A stretch of 64,000 nucleotides of DNA from Bradyrhizobiaceae bacterium PARB1 (GTDB lineage: Bacteria; Pseudomonadota; Alphaproteobacteria; Rhizobiales; Xanthobacteraceae): contig NKIY01000005.1 of the NCBI GenBank assembly GCA_002256345.1, forward strand, positions 438,485 through 502,484, given 5' to 3'. The position numbers were made by a program, and so were the translations under genes. Positions 50,639 to 60,384 of the stretch are shown piece by piece. Position 1 is the first letter of the stretch, and the number at the start of each line of letters is the position of its first letter. A model generated the notes under the pieces. It saw only the letters and a list, made by a program, of their open reading frames with translations, ran no database searches and was not told the origin of the DNA.

Positions 50639-52366
50639 ATGTCATTTCTCGCCCGCTTCAAGATACTCACCAAGATTCTTGCGATCGTCGCATTGATGAC
50701 ATCCATCTCCATCGCTCTCAGCTGGCTTGGCATCAGCGCCATGTCCCGTCTCGATGAGGACGCGACAAATATGAGCAGAGCGTCCAAACGTGCGCTGACC
50801 GGGGCACGTGCCAATCAGGAGGTCATCGGGCTCAACCGCGCCGAATTCCGCATCGCACTCGATCCGCGCCCCGCAAATGTCGAGCAAACCAAGAAGGACA
50901 TCGACGCCCAACTGAAAGCGCTCGAGGATGGCATCGCAAGTATCGGCGAGACCCGTGACGAGCAGGCGCGTGCGATGCTTCCCGCTGTGAACGAAGCTCT
51001 GACGGCGTACAAGAACGGCCTCGCTGAGACGGTCCGGCTCGCGAGCACCGCCACCGAGGTTTCGCTCGATCCGCAGACCGTACGCCTGCGCGACTCCGCA
51101 GTCGCCAGCCGTCAGGCTGCGGAGCGACTGCGCAACGCCATGCGCGACGTCTCCAACCGGCTGCTCGAGCGCGTGGATCTCTACACCCAGGCTGCATCGG
51201 AAGAATATGTCTGGACCTCACGCCTGATGCTGGTCGCGACGGTTATCGGCCTCGTGCTGGGTCTGGTTTCCGGATGGCTGATCGGCCGCTTCGGGATCGT
51301 GAAGCCAATGGCGGATCTCGTGGACGATTCCGTGCGGCTATCAAATGGCGATACCGCAGCGCGTTTCGAAACTGCGCAACGCTGCGACGAGATCGGTACC
51401 GTCGCGGGGGCCGTCGCCCGCTTCCGCGACAATGTGATCGCGCAACAGGAGGCCGCGACAAAGGCCGCCGCCGAGGTCGTGGCACGGGAAGCGCGCAATC
51501 GGCACATCGAGAACACCGTCGAGAATTTCCGCATCACTGCCGAGCAGTTGCTGTCGACCGTCGATCAAAACGCCGGAGCGCTCAAGCAAACTGCGCAATC
51601 GCTCACTGGGATCGCCGGCGATGCCGCGCAGCAGGCCGTCTCGGCAGCAGGCGCCTCGGAGCAGACGGCGACAAATGTCCAGACCGTGGCATCCGCCGCA
51701 GAAGAACTCTCGAGCTCCATCTCGGAGATCGGCCGCCAGATCGAACGCGCAACGATGACCGTACAGAGCGCCGGAGAAACGACGTCACGCTCGGAATCCG
51801 AGATCGAAGGCCTCGCCGATGCCGCACAACGCATCGGCTCGGTGGTCGATCTGATCCAGGCCATCGCCGCACAAACCAATCTTCTAGCGCTGAATGCGAC
51901 CATCGAAGCGGCTCGTGCCGGCGAGGCGGGACGCGGCTTTGCCGTGGTGGCCGCAGAGGTCAAGTCGCTGGCGAGCCAGACCGCAAAGGCGACCGGTGAC
52001 ATCGCCCAACAGGTCTCCGGCATCCAGGCGACAACAGCCAATGCCGTGGCTTCCGTGAAAGAGATCGCACATGCGATGCGCGAGATCGACGAAGTCACCA
52101 CCGCGATCGCCAGCGCTATGGAAGAACAGGGAGCCGCAACGCGCGAAATCTCGCAGAACGTCCAGATGGCCGCATCTGGCACGCAATTGCTGGCATCGAA
52201 CATCTCGGCGGTAAACAGAGCCATCGGGGAAACCAATCGCTCCGCCGATGACGTCTCCGGCGCCTCCGGCAATGTCTCATCGGCGGCCGGCGACCTCTCT
52301 GCTCAGGTCAAACTGTTTTTTGCCGCCCTGCGCCAGGAGCCTGTCGGCCACGCCAAGGCGGCGTGA
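50639..52366 (+). CDS. Methyl-accepting chemotaxis protein
   Basis: This 575-residue transmembrane chemoreceptor has TM1 at about 11-32 and a helical periplasmic sensor of about 160 residues. TM2 (about 197-217) is followed by HAMP (about 218-270). The signalling domain has the tip sequence [20 protein letters not shown] near 410-430. It lacks a C-terminal pentapeptide for CheR/CheB docking, so adaptation probably relies on other receptors. The start follows a weak GAGGATCGA ribosome site. The ligand is unknown. Confidence 0.93.
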   Translation: MSFLARFKILTKILAIVALMTSISIALSWLGISAMSRLDEDATNMSRASKRALTGARANQEVIGLNRAEFRIALDPRPANVEQTKKDIDAQLKALEDGIASIGETRDEQARAMLPAVNEALTAYKNGLAETVRLASTATEVSLDPQTVRLRDSAVASRQAAERLRNAMRDVSNRLLERVDLYTQAASEEYVWTSRLMLVATVIGLVLGLVSGWLIGRFGIVKPMADLVDDSVRLSNGDTAARFETAQRCDEIGTVAGAVARFRDNVIAQQEAATKAAAEVVAREARNRHIENTVENFRITAEQLLSTVDQNAGALKQTAQSLTGIAGDAAQQAVSAAGASEQTATNVQTVASAAEELSSSISEIGRQIERATMTVQSAGETTSRSESEIEGLADAAQRIGSVVDLIQAIAAQTNLLALNATIEAARAGEAGRGFAVVAAEVKSLASQTAKATGDIAQQVSGIQATTANAVASVKEIAHAMREIDEVTTAIASAMEEQGAATREISQNVQMAASGTQLLASNISAVNRAIGETNRSADDVSGASGNVSSAAGDLSAQVKLFFAALRQEPVGHAKAA

Positions 52367-52435
52367 CCGCGACTTCAGCAGGTGGCAGCGGACGATATGT
52401 CCGCCGCCATCGCCGTCTCTGATCAACGGGCGATG

Positions 52436-53236
52436 TCAGTAATAAGGATGGAAGTGATGCACCGGGCCGTGCCCGTGTCCAACCGTAAACTTGTCGGCTG
52501 CCGCAATCGCCGCGGTGACATAAGCCTTGGCGGAGCGCACCGCGATTTCCATGTCCTCGCCCTTCGCGAGGCATGCTGCGATCGCTGACGAGAGCGTGCA
52601 ACCGGTGCCGTGGGTATTCTTCGTCAGCACGCGAGAGGCCGGCAGCGCCACCGCCCCCTTCCCGGTGACGAAGTAATCAGTGCTTTCCGGCCCGTCGCCG
52701 TGCCCGCCCTTGATCAGCACGGCCTTGCAGCCCAGCCCGAGCAACCGCTTGCCCTGCGCCTCGATCTCGGCCTCGCCCTTTGCCATCGGCTCATCGAGCA
52801 GCGCAGCCGCTTCAGGCAGATTTGGCGTGATGATATCTGCGCAAGGGATTAGCACCTTGCGCAGAGCGTCGATCGCATCGGGCACCAGCAGGCGATCGCC
52901 CGACGTCGCCACCATCACCGGGTCGAGCACCACATATTTCGGCTTCCATTTGGCGAGGCCGGCCGCGATCGCCTCGATGACGTCGCGCTGCGCCACCATG
53001 CCGATCTTCACGGCCCCGACCGCGAGATCGACGAACACTGCATCGATCTGGTCGCTGACAAATGCGGCCGGCACCTGATGGATGCCGGTGACGCCATGGG
53101 TGTTCTGCGAGGTCAGCGCCGCGATGGCCGAGGCGCCATAGACGCCGAGCGCGGCAAAGGTCTTGAGGTCTGCCTGGATCCCCGCTCCCCCCGAAGAATC
53201 GGAGCCGGCAATAGTCAGGGCAACGGGCGTTGGCAT
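52436..53236 (-). CDS. thiD: Hydroxymethylpyrimidine/phosphomethylpyrimidine kinase
   Basis: ThiD phosphorylates HMP and HMP-P in thiamin biosynthesis and salvage. The 266-residue ribokinase-fold protein has the N-terminal [20 protein letters not shown], then [20 protein letters not shown] and the C-terminal catalytic-anion-hole motif [15 protein letters not shown]. Length is normal. It stands alone, tail-to-tail with the chemoreceptor gene. Confidence 0.95.
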   Translation of the reverse strand: MPTPVALTIAGSDSSGGAGIQADLKTFAALGVYGASAIAALTSQNTHGVTGIHQVPAAFVSDQIDAVFVDLAVGAVKIGMVAQRDVIEAIAAGLAKWKPKYVVLDPVMVATSGDRLLVPDAIDALRKVLIPCADIITPNLPEAAALLDEPMAKGEAEIEAQGKRLLGLGCKAVLIKGGHGDGPESTDYFVTGKGAVALPASRVLTKNTHGTGCTLSSAIAACLAKGEDMEIAVRSAKAYVTAAIAAADKFTVGHGHGPVHHFHPYY

Positions 53237-53428
53237 CGAAAACTCACGTCAAATCAAGCGGGAAGCAGGTTCACAGTGGTACTCCACCGCAGCCGGACCG
53301 GCAACCGCACGGCAACAGCCGCTTTGCGCCCCCTACGAAATGCTCAATGCGCCAAACTGTCCCGCGCTCACGCATGGCGAAGCTGCGTGCAATGCGATAC
53401 CGTCGCGAAAAATCAGGAGGAGACAAAA

Positions 53429-54418
53429 ATGACCAATCATTTCAACCGCCGCCATTTCCTGGCCGCCGGCTCAGCTGCCGCCGCGATGCCATTTCTGGCG
53501 CGAAACGCCTCCGCCCAGGCCGCCTGGCCGTCGAAACAGATCCGCATGGTCTGCAGCTATCCAGCGGGCGGGCAGACCGACCTGCTGGCGCGCTCGTTCG
53601 GCGAGTATATCGGCAAGCAGATCGGCCAGACCGTCGTGGTCGAAAACAAGGCCGGCGCATCCGGCGCCATCGGCACCGCGGAAGTCGCCCGCGCTGAGCC
53701 CGATGGCCACACCATCCTGTGCTCGATCTCCACGACCTATGTGATGAACCGGGTAATGCTGAAGACCCCCGGCTACGACATGGACAAGGACCTCACATTG
53801 GTCAGCGTCGTTCCCGGCGCCGGGCTTCTGCTGGTCGCGAATCCCTCATCGGGCGTGAAGTCGCTGGAAGATTTCGTCGCCTTCGCCAAGAAGAAGGACA
53901 AGGTGAATTTCGGCACCTACAGCGTCGGCTCGGCGCCGCATTTCACGGTCAATGAGCTCAACAAACAATACGGTCTCAAGATCGAGCCGATCCATTACCG
54001 CGGCGAAGCGCCGATGTGGACCGGCCTTGCGGACGGCTCGCTGGATTTCGCCATGGGCAGCTACACTGCCGCGCAATCGGTGCTGCAGAGCAATCGCGGC
54101 GTGGTGTTTGCCGTGCATTCGAAGAAGGTCGATGCGATCCCGGAGGTGAAGACGCTGCCGGAACAGGGCGCGACGTCGAAATTCTTCACGGTCAGCGGCT
54201 TCTCCGGCTGGGCCGTGCCAAAGGCGACGCCGCAGCCGATCGTCGACAAGCTGGCCGCACTCTTCGTTCAGGCCAATAACGATCCGAAGATCAAGGAGGT
54301 CCTCAAGACCGTGGCGCTGGAGCCGGCGCTCGGCTTCAAGGAGACCAATGCGCTGTATCAGCGCGAGCTTCCAGTCTGGCTCGAAGCGGCGCAGGCGCTG
54401 GGTCTGCAGCCGGCCTGA
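53429..54418 (+). CDS. Bug-family periplasmic substrate-binding protein
   Basis: This 329-residue TctC/Bug-type receptor has a twin-arginine signal ([15 protein letters not shown], cleaved near ASA-Q). The family blocks [40 protein letters not shown] and [20 protein letters not shown] are present. A strong AGGAGGAG ribosome site fixes the start. No TctAB membrane genes are near. It is followed after 97 bases by a stand-alone RAM-domain gene. Confidence 0.9.
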   Translation: MTNHFNRRHFLAAGSAAAAMPFLARNASAQAAWPSKQIRMVCSYPAGGQTDLLARSFGEYIGKQIGQTVVVENKAGASGAIGTAEVARAEPDGHTILCSISTTYVMNRVMLKTPGYDMDKDLTLVSVVPGAGLLLVANPSSGVKSLEDFVAFAKKKDKVNFGTYSVGSAPHFTVNELNKQYGLKIEPIHYRGEAPMWTGLADGSLDFAMGSYTAAQSVLQSNRGVVFAVHSKKVDAIPEVKTLPEQGATSKFFTVSGFSGWAVPKATPQPIVDKLAALFVQANNDPKIKEVLKTVALEPALGFKETNALYQRELPVWLEAAQALGLQPA

Positions 54419-54515
54419 CGAGACGCCCAAGGTGGCAGCCGGCGGTTCCCGCCGGTCTTGCCACGCTGGCGGTTTTGCGCTTGATGGTCTCAATCCCTGC
54501 TTCCGGAGACCGTCG

Positions 54516-54752
54516 ATGATCCCCTTCTTTGTCCAGATCAAGTGCAAGCTTGGCCAGTCCTACATCGTGGCCAATGCCCTGGCTGAGGCCGAGATCGCCT
54601 CGGAGATCTATTCCACCGCCGGCCATTACGACCTGCTCGTGAAGTTCTATGTCGACAAGGAAACCGACATCGGCCACTTCGTGAATGAAAAGGTTCAAAT
54701 GCTGCCGGGCATCCAGGACACCCACACGATCATCACGTTCAAGGCTTTTTGA
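54516..54752 (+). CDS. Stand-alone Lrp/AsnC ligand-binding (RAM) domain protein
   Basis: This 78-residue protein consists only of the RAM domain of Lrp/AsnC regulators (VQIKCKLGQSYIVANALAEA, then STAGHYDLLVKFYVDKETDI) and has no DNA-binding half. Such proteins may sense amino acids or form hetero-oligomers with full Lrp proteins. A CCGGAGA ribosome site precedes the ATG. It is convergent with an MdeB-like gene, whose divergent Lrp regulator lies about 2.5 kb away. Confidence 0.88.
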   Translation: MIPFFVQIKCKLGQSYIVANALAEAEIASEIYSTAGHYDLLVKFYVDKETDIGHFVNEKVQMLPGIQDTHTIITFKAF

Positions 54753-54785
54753 TCTGTCGTCCCGGTGTTCCCCGGGACGACATGG

Positions 54786-57149
54786 CTACACCGCCATCTT
54801 CCGGTGCCGCACTGGCACCGCCGGGCTCAGGCTTTCCGCCGCATCGATGATTGAATTCGCGTCGATGCCGTGATGGCGATAGAGATCCCCGATCGTGCCG
54901 GTCTGGCCGAAATGCTCGACGCCGAGCGCCTCCAGCCGATGGCCATGTACGGCACCGATCCAGCCAAGCGTCGCCGGATGGCCGTCGAGCACGGTGACGA
55001 TGCCGCAGTCGCGTGGCAGCGGAGCAAGCAGCTTTTCGATATGGCTTTGCTGCGGTACCCGCTGCTCGCGGCGAACACGACGCGCTGCGGTCCAGCCTGC
55101 ATGCAGCCGATCCGCTGAGGTGATCGCCAGCAGGCCGATATCGCGATGGCTCTCGCCAAGCAGCCCCGTCGCCTCGATCGCTTCAGGCGCCAGCGCGCCT
55201 GTATAGGCAATCACCAGATCGCAATTGTCGCCCGGCTTGCGCAGCCAGTAGGCGCCGTCCGCGATATGCTGCTGCAGCTCCGGCGTCATGATGCGCTTCG
55301 GCTGCTCGATGGTCCGCGTCGAGAGCCGCAGATAGCATGAACCGCCCTCGCCCGCCTCGCGCTGCATGTGCGCGAAACCCCAGCGCATGATGACAGCGAG
55401 TTCATCGACGAAGGCCGGCTCATAGGATGCGAGCCCGTCCTGCGCCATGCCGATCAGCGGCGTTGCGATCGACTGATGCGCGCCGCCTTCCGGCGCCAGC
55501 GTGATGCCTGACGGCGTCGCCGCCACCATGAAACGCGCATCCTGATAACAGGCATAGTTCAGGGCATCGAGCCCGCGCTCGATGAACGGATCATAGAGCG
55601 TCGCAATCGGCAGCAGCCGCGCGCCATTGATCGCATGCGACAGGCCGAGCGCGGACATCATGATGAAGAGATTCATCTCGGCGATCCCCAGCTCCATATG
55701 CTGGCCCCTCGGCGAATAATCCCATGCAAAAGTCGACGGGATCTTCTCCTGCCGGAACAGATCGGCATTTTCCGCCTTGGCGAACAGACCCCGACGATTG
55801 ACCCAGGCACCGAGATTGGTCGAGACGGTGACGTCAGGCGAAGCCGTGACGATGCGTGACGCCAGCTCGGTCTCGCTGCGCGCGAGTTCGTTGAGGATCA
55901 AGCCAAAGCCCTGCTGCGTGGACATCTCCGCGGCAGGCTTGAATTGCAACGTATCAGGCACGTCGATAGTCGGCGCGTCGAGCCGGCGGCGGCCCTGCTG
56001 CACGAACGGCACCTGCTTCAGGAACGCTTCCAGCGTCGCGGCATCCTGCGTCAGGCCTTCGAACTTGTCCCACTCGTGTCCGGGCCGGATGTTCTGGCTC
56101 GCGCGCCATTTCTCCATCTGCGCCGGCGTCATCAGGCCGGCGTGATTGTCCTTGTGCCCCTGGAATGGCAGGCCGACGCCCTTGATTGTATAGGCGATGA
56201 AGCAGACCGGGCGATCGTGATCAATGGCTTCGAAAGCTGCGAGCATGCTGCCCATGTCGTGGCCGCCGAGATTGGACATCAGCGCCAGCAATTCATCGTC
56301 ACTGCGCCGGTCGATCAACGCGGTGACATCGCCCTGATCGCCGATTTCGTCATGCAGGCGCTTGCGGAACGCAGCGCCGCCCTGGAAGCAGAGCGCCGCA
56401 TAGCGCTGGTTCGGGCAGTTGTCGATCCAGGTCTTCAGTGCAGCGCCACCGGGCTCGGCAAACGCGGCATCCATCAGCCGGCCGTATTTGACGATGACCA
56501 CGTCCCAACCGAAATTGCGGAACATGGCTTCGAACTTCTCCCAGAGCCCCTCGCGCACGACGGCATCGAGGCTCTGGCGATTGTAGTCGATGATCCACCA
56601 GCAATTGCGCAGTCCATGTTTCCAGCCTTCGACCAGCGCCTCGAAGATGTTGCCCTCGTCCATCTCGGCATCGCCGACCAGCGCGATCATGCGGCCCTCG
56701 CGACGATCTTTCATCAGGCCATGGGCCGAGACATAGTCCTGCACCAGCGACGAGAACAGCGTCTGCGCAACGCCGAGACCAACCGAGCCGGTGGAAAAAT
56801 CGACGTCATCGACATCCTTCGTACGTGACGGATAGCTCTGCGCCCCCTTGAAGCCGCGGAAATTCTCCAGCTTCTCGCGCGTCTGGTTGCCGAACAGATA
56901 CTGGATGGCATGGAAGATCGGCGATGCATGCGGCTTCACGGCAACGCGGTCTTCCGGCTTCAGTACCGAGAAATACAGCGCCGACATGATGGTCGCGAGC
57001 GATGCGCTCGATGCCTGATGGCCGCCGACCTTGAGGCCATCGGCATTGGGACGGATGTGATTGGCGTTGTGGATGGTCCATGACGAGAGCCAGAGCGCCT
57101 TCTTCGCCAGCGCCGTCAGCGTCTGCAGGCGGCTGTCATCGATCGACAT
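54786..57149 (-). CDS. 2-oxoacid dehydrogenase E1, single-chain AceE/MdeB type
   Basis: This 787-residue thiamin-diphosphate enzyme belongs to the homodimeric E1 family. The TPP/Mg motif is GDAEMDEGNIFEALVEGW...DYNRQSLD, and a transketolase-like central domain carries HMELGIAEMNLFIMMSALGL. It is about 100 residues shorter than AceE and best resembles MdeB, the 2-oxobutyrate dehydrogenase of methionine catabolism, which is also paired with an Lrp regulator. No E2/E3 genes or methionine gamma-lyase lie in the window. It is divergent from an Lrp-family gene. Confidence 0.78.
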   Translation of the reverse strand: MSIDDSRLQTLTALAKKALWLSSWTIHNANHIRPNADGLKVGGHQASSASLATIMSALYFSVLKPEDRVAVKPHASPIFHAIQYLFGNQTREKLENFRGFKGAQSYPSRTKDVDDVDFSTGSVGLGVAQTLFSSLVQDYVSAHGLMKDRREGRMIALVGDAEMDEGNIFEALVEGWKHGLRNCWWIIDYNRQSLDAVVREGLWEKFEAMFRNFGWDVVIVKYGRLMDAAFAEPGGAALKTWIDNCPNQRYAALCFQGGAAFRKRLHDEIGDQGDVTALIDRRSDDELLALMSNLGGHDMGSMLAAFEAIDHDRPVCFIAYTIKGVGLPFQGHKDNHAGLMTPAQMEKWRASQNIRPGHEWDKFEGLTQDAATLEAFLKQVPFVQQGRRRLDAPTIDVPDTLQFKPAAEMSTQQGFGLILNELARSETELASRIVTASPDVTVSTNLGAWVNRRGLFAKAENADLFRQEKIPSTFAWDYSPRGQHMELGIAEMNLFIMMSALGLSHAINGARLLPIATLYDPFIERGLDALNYACYQDARFMVAATPSGITLAPEGGAHQSIATPLIGMAQDGLASYEPAFVDELAVIMRWGFAHMQREAGEGGSCYLRLSTRTIEQPKRIMTPELQQHIADGAYWLRKPGDNCDLVIAYTGALAPEAIEATGLLGESHRDIGLLAITSADRLHAGWTAARRVRREQRVPQQSHIEKLLAPLPRDCGIVTVLDGHPATLGWIGAVHGHRLEALGVEHFGQTGTIGDLYRHHGIDANSIIDAAESLSPAVPVRHRKMAV

Positions 57150-57256
57150 GGTGAGCTCCCTTAACTCCAGCCGGCTGAATCCGGTCGTGAATTGGGCGCT
57201 ATTCTAGCAGTGCCGATTTCGGGATTTTCTCAATTCATGGCGACAGACACCCACGA

Positions 57257-57306
57257 ATTGGGATAAACGGATTGTTCAGCCTTCAATTTTGCGGATTTAT
57301 CCCAAT
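57257..57306. promoter_or_regulatory. Inverted repeat between MdeB-like and Lrp genes
   Basis: The perfect 11-base arms ATTGGGATAAA (57257-57267) and TTTATCCCAAT (57296-57306) are 39 bases apart centre to centre. The second includes the A of the Lrp start codon. A further CAATTC/GAATTG pair (57231-57236 and 57255-57260) overlaps the first arm. This is a likely operator for the Lrp regulator, controlling both genes. Confidence 0.65.
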
Positions 57307-57766
57307 GTCAGCTCTGGATGCCATCGACCGCAGAATCCTCGCCGCTCTGCAGGCGGACAGCCGCATCACCATGCAGGAGCTGGCAGACAAGGTCGGTCTC
57401 TCGATCTCGCCATGCCATCGCCGGGTCAAGCTGCTTGAGCAGCGCGGCGTGATCTCCGGCTATATGGCGCTGGTAGACCAGAAGGCGGTCGGCTTGCCGG
57501 TCAGCGTGTTCATCTCGATCAAACTGGTCAGGCAGAAGGAAGAAGACCTCAACCGCTTCGCCAGGGCGATTGCAAAATGGGACGAGGTGCTGGAATGCTA
57601 TCTGATGACCGGCAACCGTGATTATCTGCTCCGCGTGGTCGCTGCCGATCTCGCCTCCTATGAAGCATTCCTGAAGAACAAGCTGACGCGACTCGACGGC
57701 ATCGCGTCGATTGAATCGAGCTTCGCGCTCAGCCAGGTAAAATATTCGATCGCATTGCCGGTGTGA
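57305..57766 (+). CDS. Lrp/AsnC family transcriptional regulator
   Basis: This 153-residue Lrp-family protein has an N-terminal helix-turn-helix (MSALDAIDRRILAALQADSR, then ELADKVGLSISPCHRRVKLL) and a C-terminal RAM domain (about 65-150). It is divergent from the MdeB-like dehydrogenase gene and most likely controls it, as MdeR does mdeAB in Pseudomonas. The start at 57305 is the family start; the upstream ORF begins at 57272 without support. Confidence 0.9.
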   Translation: MSALDAIDRRILAALQADSRITMQELADKVGLSISPCHRRVKLLEQRGVISGYMALVDQKAVGLPVSVFISIKLVRQKEEDLNRFARAIAKWDEVLECYLMTGNRDYLLRVVAADLASYEAFLKNKLTRLDGIASIESSFALSQVKYSIALPV

Positions 57767-57774
57767 CGAGGCGA

Positions 57775-60192
57775 TCAGCTCGCCCGCTTCACCTCGAGCG
57801 CACTACCTTTTCCCGTTGCGACGACCTTACGATAGTGGTCGATGGGATAAGGCCGGCCGATCAGGTAGCCCTGAAGCTCCGCACATCCCTCGGCCGCAAG
57901 AAATGCCTGCTGCGCCGGCGTCTCGACGCCCTCGGCGATGACAGGCAGTTTCAGAGAACGGCCGAGACCGATGATCGCATGTACGATCGCGGCCGATTGC
58001 GGATTGGTCTCCAGCTTCATCACAAAGGTCTGGTCGATCTTGATCTTGTCGAACGGGAAAGCCTGCAGATAACTGAGGCTCGAATAGCCGGTGCCGAAAT
58101 CGTCCATGGCAACGCGGACGCCGAGCGCCTTGATATCGCGCAGGATCGCGATTGCGCCGGCGAAATCGTCGATCAACACACCTTCGGTGATCTCGATCTC
58201 GACGCGTTCGGGCGCAAGCCCGGTCTCCTTCAGGACCGAAGCGAGCATAACCGGCACGTCGCTGGTACGAAAATCCACCGGCGACAGGTTGATGGCGATG
58301 GATAGCGGATTGTGCCAGGTCGCCGCCTCGCGGCATGCCGCGCGTAGCACCCAGGCATCGATGGGACCGATCAAGCCGGTTTCTTCGGCGAGCGGTATGA
58401 AAACGGCAGGCGAGACGATGCCGCGCTCCGGATGTCGCCAGCGCAACAGTACCTCGAAAGCCACGATAGCGCCCTCAGCAGAGGCCTGCGGCTGAAAATA
58501 AAGTTCGAACTGCTCATTCTCGAGCGCAACGACGAGGTCGCGCTGCAACAGGCGCTTCTCGCGGATCTGCTGATCCATCTCCGGCTCGAAGAAACGGATC
58601 GTGCCGCGCTCCTCCGCCTTGGCACGGTCCAGTGCAAGATCGGCGTGTGCGATAAGGCTCTCGGTATCCTTGCCATCCTGCGGATAGATAGAAATGCCGA
58701 TGCTGCAGCGGACGCGAACACTTTGCCTGTCAATCTGCAACATGTTGTCGAGTACCGCTGACAGCCGCGCGCTGAGATCATCCACGGTTTGCGGTTCGGC
58801 GCCGAGATGTGTGACGATGGAAAAGATATCGCCGCTCGGCCGTGCCAAGAATGCGCCATTGCTTGCCGTCGTCAGGCGCCTCGCAACCTCGGCCAGCACC
58901 GCGTCGCCCATCGCCTGGCCAAACACTTCGTTGATCTCACGGAAGCGATCGATATCGATGCGCACGACGGCAAAGGAACCGTGACCCGCCGAGGCCTCGC
59001 TGAACACCCGTGCGAGATATTCATTAAAAGCCACCCGGTTCGGCAGATCGGTGATCGGATCGTGGCGTGCCAGGTGCACGATGCGCGCTTCAGTCAGCTT
59101 GCGGTCGGTGATGTCGGCATGGATCACAACCCAGCCGCCGCTATCCATCGGGCGATACTGGACATTGACGGTGCGGCCGTCCGGCAGCTCGGCATTCTGG
59201 CTCGCGGGCTTGCGAGCGGCTATCGCCACTTCCATTTGCGCATCATAGCGCTCTTGATCGACAAACAGCATGCCGACCTCGCCGCGCAACTTCACAACCT
59301 CCGCCATGCTGGCGCCGAGGGCCATCTTTTCCGGCGGGATGCGATACATGCGAAGGTAGCTATCGTTCCACAGTTCCAACCCGCCTTGAGCATCATACAT
59401 GCACAGGCCTTGCCCCATATTGTTGAGTGCGGCGTCGAGTTGCATGTTGCGCTGGCGCATGCTGCGGCGGCTGCGTTGGTCCGAGATCGCGACGACGAGA
59501 CCGGCAATGACCACGGTGACGGTGAATGCGGCGATGGCCAGCGACAACTCAATCGGCGACAGCAGGCTTTCATTGCCGTCGATGGCAGCCTTGTAAGTGA
59601 GGTTGATGGCACCCATGGCAACGAAGTGATGCACGCAAATGGCCAGCGTCAGCAACAATGCAGCGCCGAGCAGCTGGGCAGGCCTATCGGCGGCCTGCGC
59701 CACCAGCATCGCCAGCGCGCCGATCGCCATACCGCCGACAATCGATGCCGTGACGAGATCGGGCATCCATTCGATGATGGCGGGAATACGCAACGACGCC
59801 ATGCCCATGTAGTGCATGCACGCGATGCCGAGGCCGATGACCGCGCCGCCCATCAATGCGTTCTGCCTGTCGCGGCGGAACAACGCGATAGCGAAACCGG
59901 CAGTCGTCATCACCGCCGAGGCAACGAGCGAGCACGCAGTGATGATGAGGTCGTAGTGCAGATCGAAGCCCGGGGTATAAGCCAGCATCGCGATGAAATG
60001 CGTCGCCCAGGTGCCAAAACCGGTGACGACGCCAGCCGTAATCAGCCAGGCGAGCCGGGTGTCCGGTGACGCCGTGCGCGCGCGCGTGAACAGATTGACC
60101 GCGGCGAGGCTGGTGAGAAAGCACACCGCCGCCGCCAGCAGAATCTGCCGCCAGTCATGCTGCGTCTCGATGCAGTTCCAAACTCTCAGCAT
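57775..60192 (-). CDS. MHYT-PAS-GGDEF-EAL cyclic-di-GMP protein
   Basis: This 805-residue membrane protein has an N-terminal MHYT sensor (about 10-220; repeated H-x-(I/M/V)-(A/G)-M as THFIAM, MHYMGM and HHFVAM, thought to bind metal or gas). A PAS domain (about 245-350), GGDEF (about 370-525) and EAL (about 545-785) follow. The GGDEF signature is degenerate (RPSGDIFSIV), so synthase activity is unlikely. The EAL domain keeps EVLLRW, EITEG, DDFGTGYSS and EGVE, so it is probably a phosphodiesterase. The start is placed at 60192; an ORF extension to 60348 is possible. Confidence 0.9.
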   Translation of the reverse strand: MLRVWNCIETQHDWRQILLAAAVCFLTSLAAVNLFTRARTASPDTRLAWLITAGVVTGFGTWATHFIAMLAYTPGFDLHYDLIITACSLVASAVMTTAGFAIALFRRDRQNALMGGAVIGLGIACMHYMGMASLRIPAIIEWMPDLVTASIVGGMAIGALAMLVAQAADRPAQLLGAALLLTLAICVHHFVAMGAINLTYKAAIDGNESLLSPIELSLAIAAFTVTVVIAGLVVAISDQRSRRSMRQRNMQLDAALNNMGQGLCMYDAQGGLELWNDSYLRMYRIPPEKMALGASMAEVVKLRGEVGMLFVDQERYDAQMEVAIAARKPASQNAELPDGRTVNVQYRPMDSGGWVVIHADITDRKLTEARIVHLARHDPITDLPNRVAFNEYLARVFSEASAGHGSFAVVRIDIDRFREINEVFGQAMGDAVLAEVARRLTTASNGAFLARPSGDIFSIVTHLGAEPQTVDDLSARLSAVLDNMLQIDRQSVRVRCSIGISIYPQDGKDTESLIAHADLALDRAKAEERGTIRFFEPEMDQQIREKRLLQRDLVVALENEQFELYFQPQASAEGAIVAFEVLLRWRHPERGIVSPAVFIPLAEETGLIGPIDAWVLRAACREAATWHNPLSIAINLSPVDFRTSDVPVMLASVLKETGLAPERVEIEITEGVLIDDFAGAIAILRDIKALGVRVAMDDFGTGYSSLSYLQAFPFDKIKIDQTFVMKLETNPQSAAIVHAIIGLGRSLKLPVIAEGVETPAQQAFLAAEGCAELQGYLIGRPYPIDHYRKVVATGKGSALEVKRAS

Positions 60193-60384
60193 AACGATAC
60201 CAACGCTTGTGAAGGCTATTGGATCATAACGCGTCTCACGTTTGTATTGCTTAAAACACGCGGCAAACGTGCGCGGAACAAGCTTTATTATTAAGCTGCA
60301 ATGAAACCAATTGAATCTGAGTATCATGCTCCGCACGATGCGCATCATGATGCCGCACGCTATCTCGCGTGCCTTATGGGTTCA

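Noticed and set aside
58789-60069. 426-residue plus-strand ORF opposite the GGDEF-EAL gene
   Set aside because: Antisense shadow; the minus strand has continuous MHYT-PAS-GGDEF-EAL domains.
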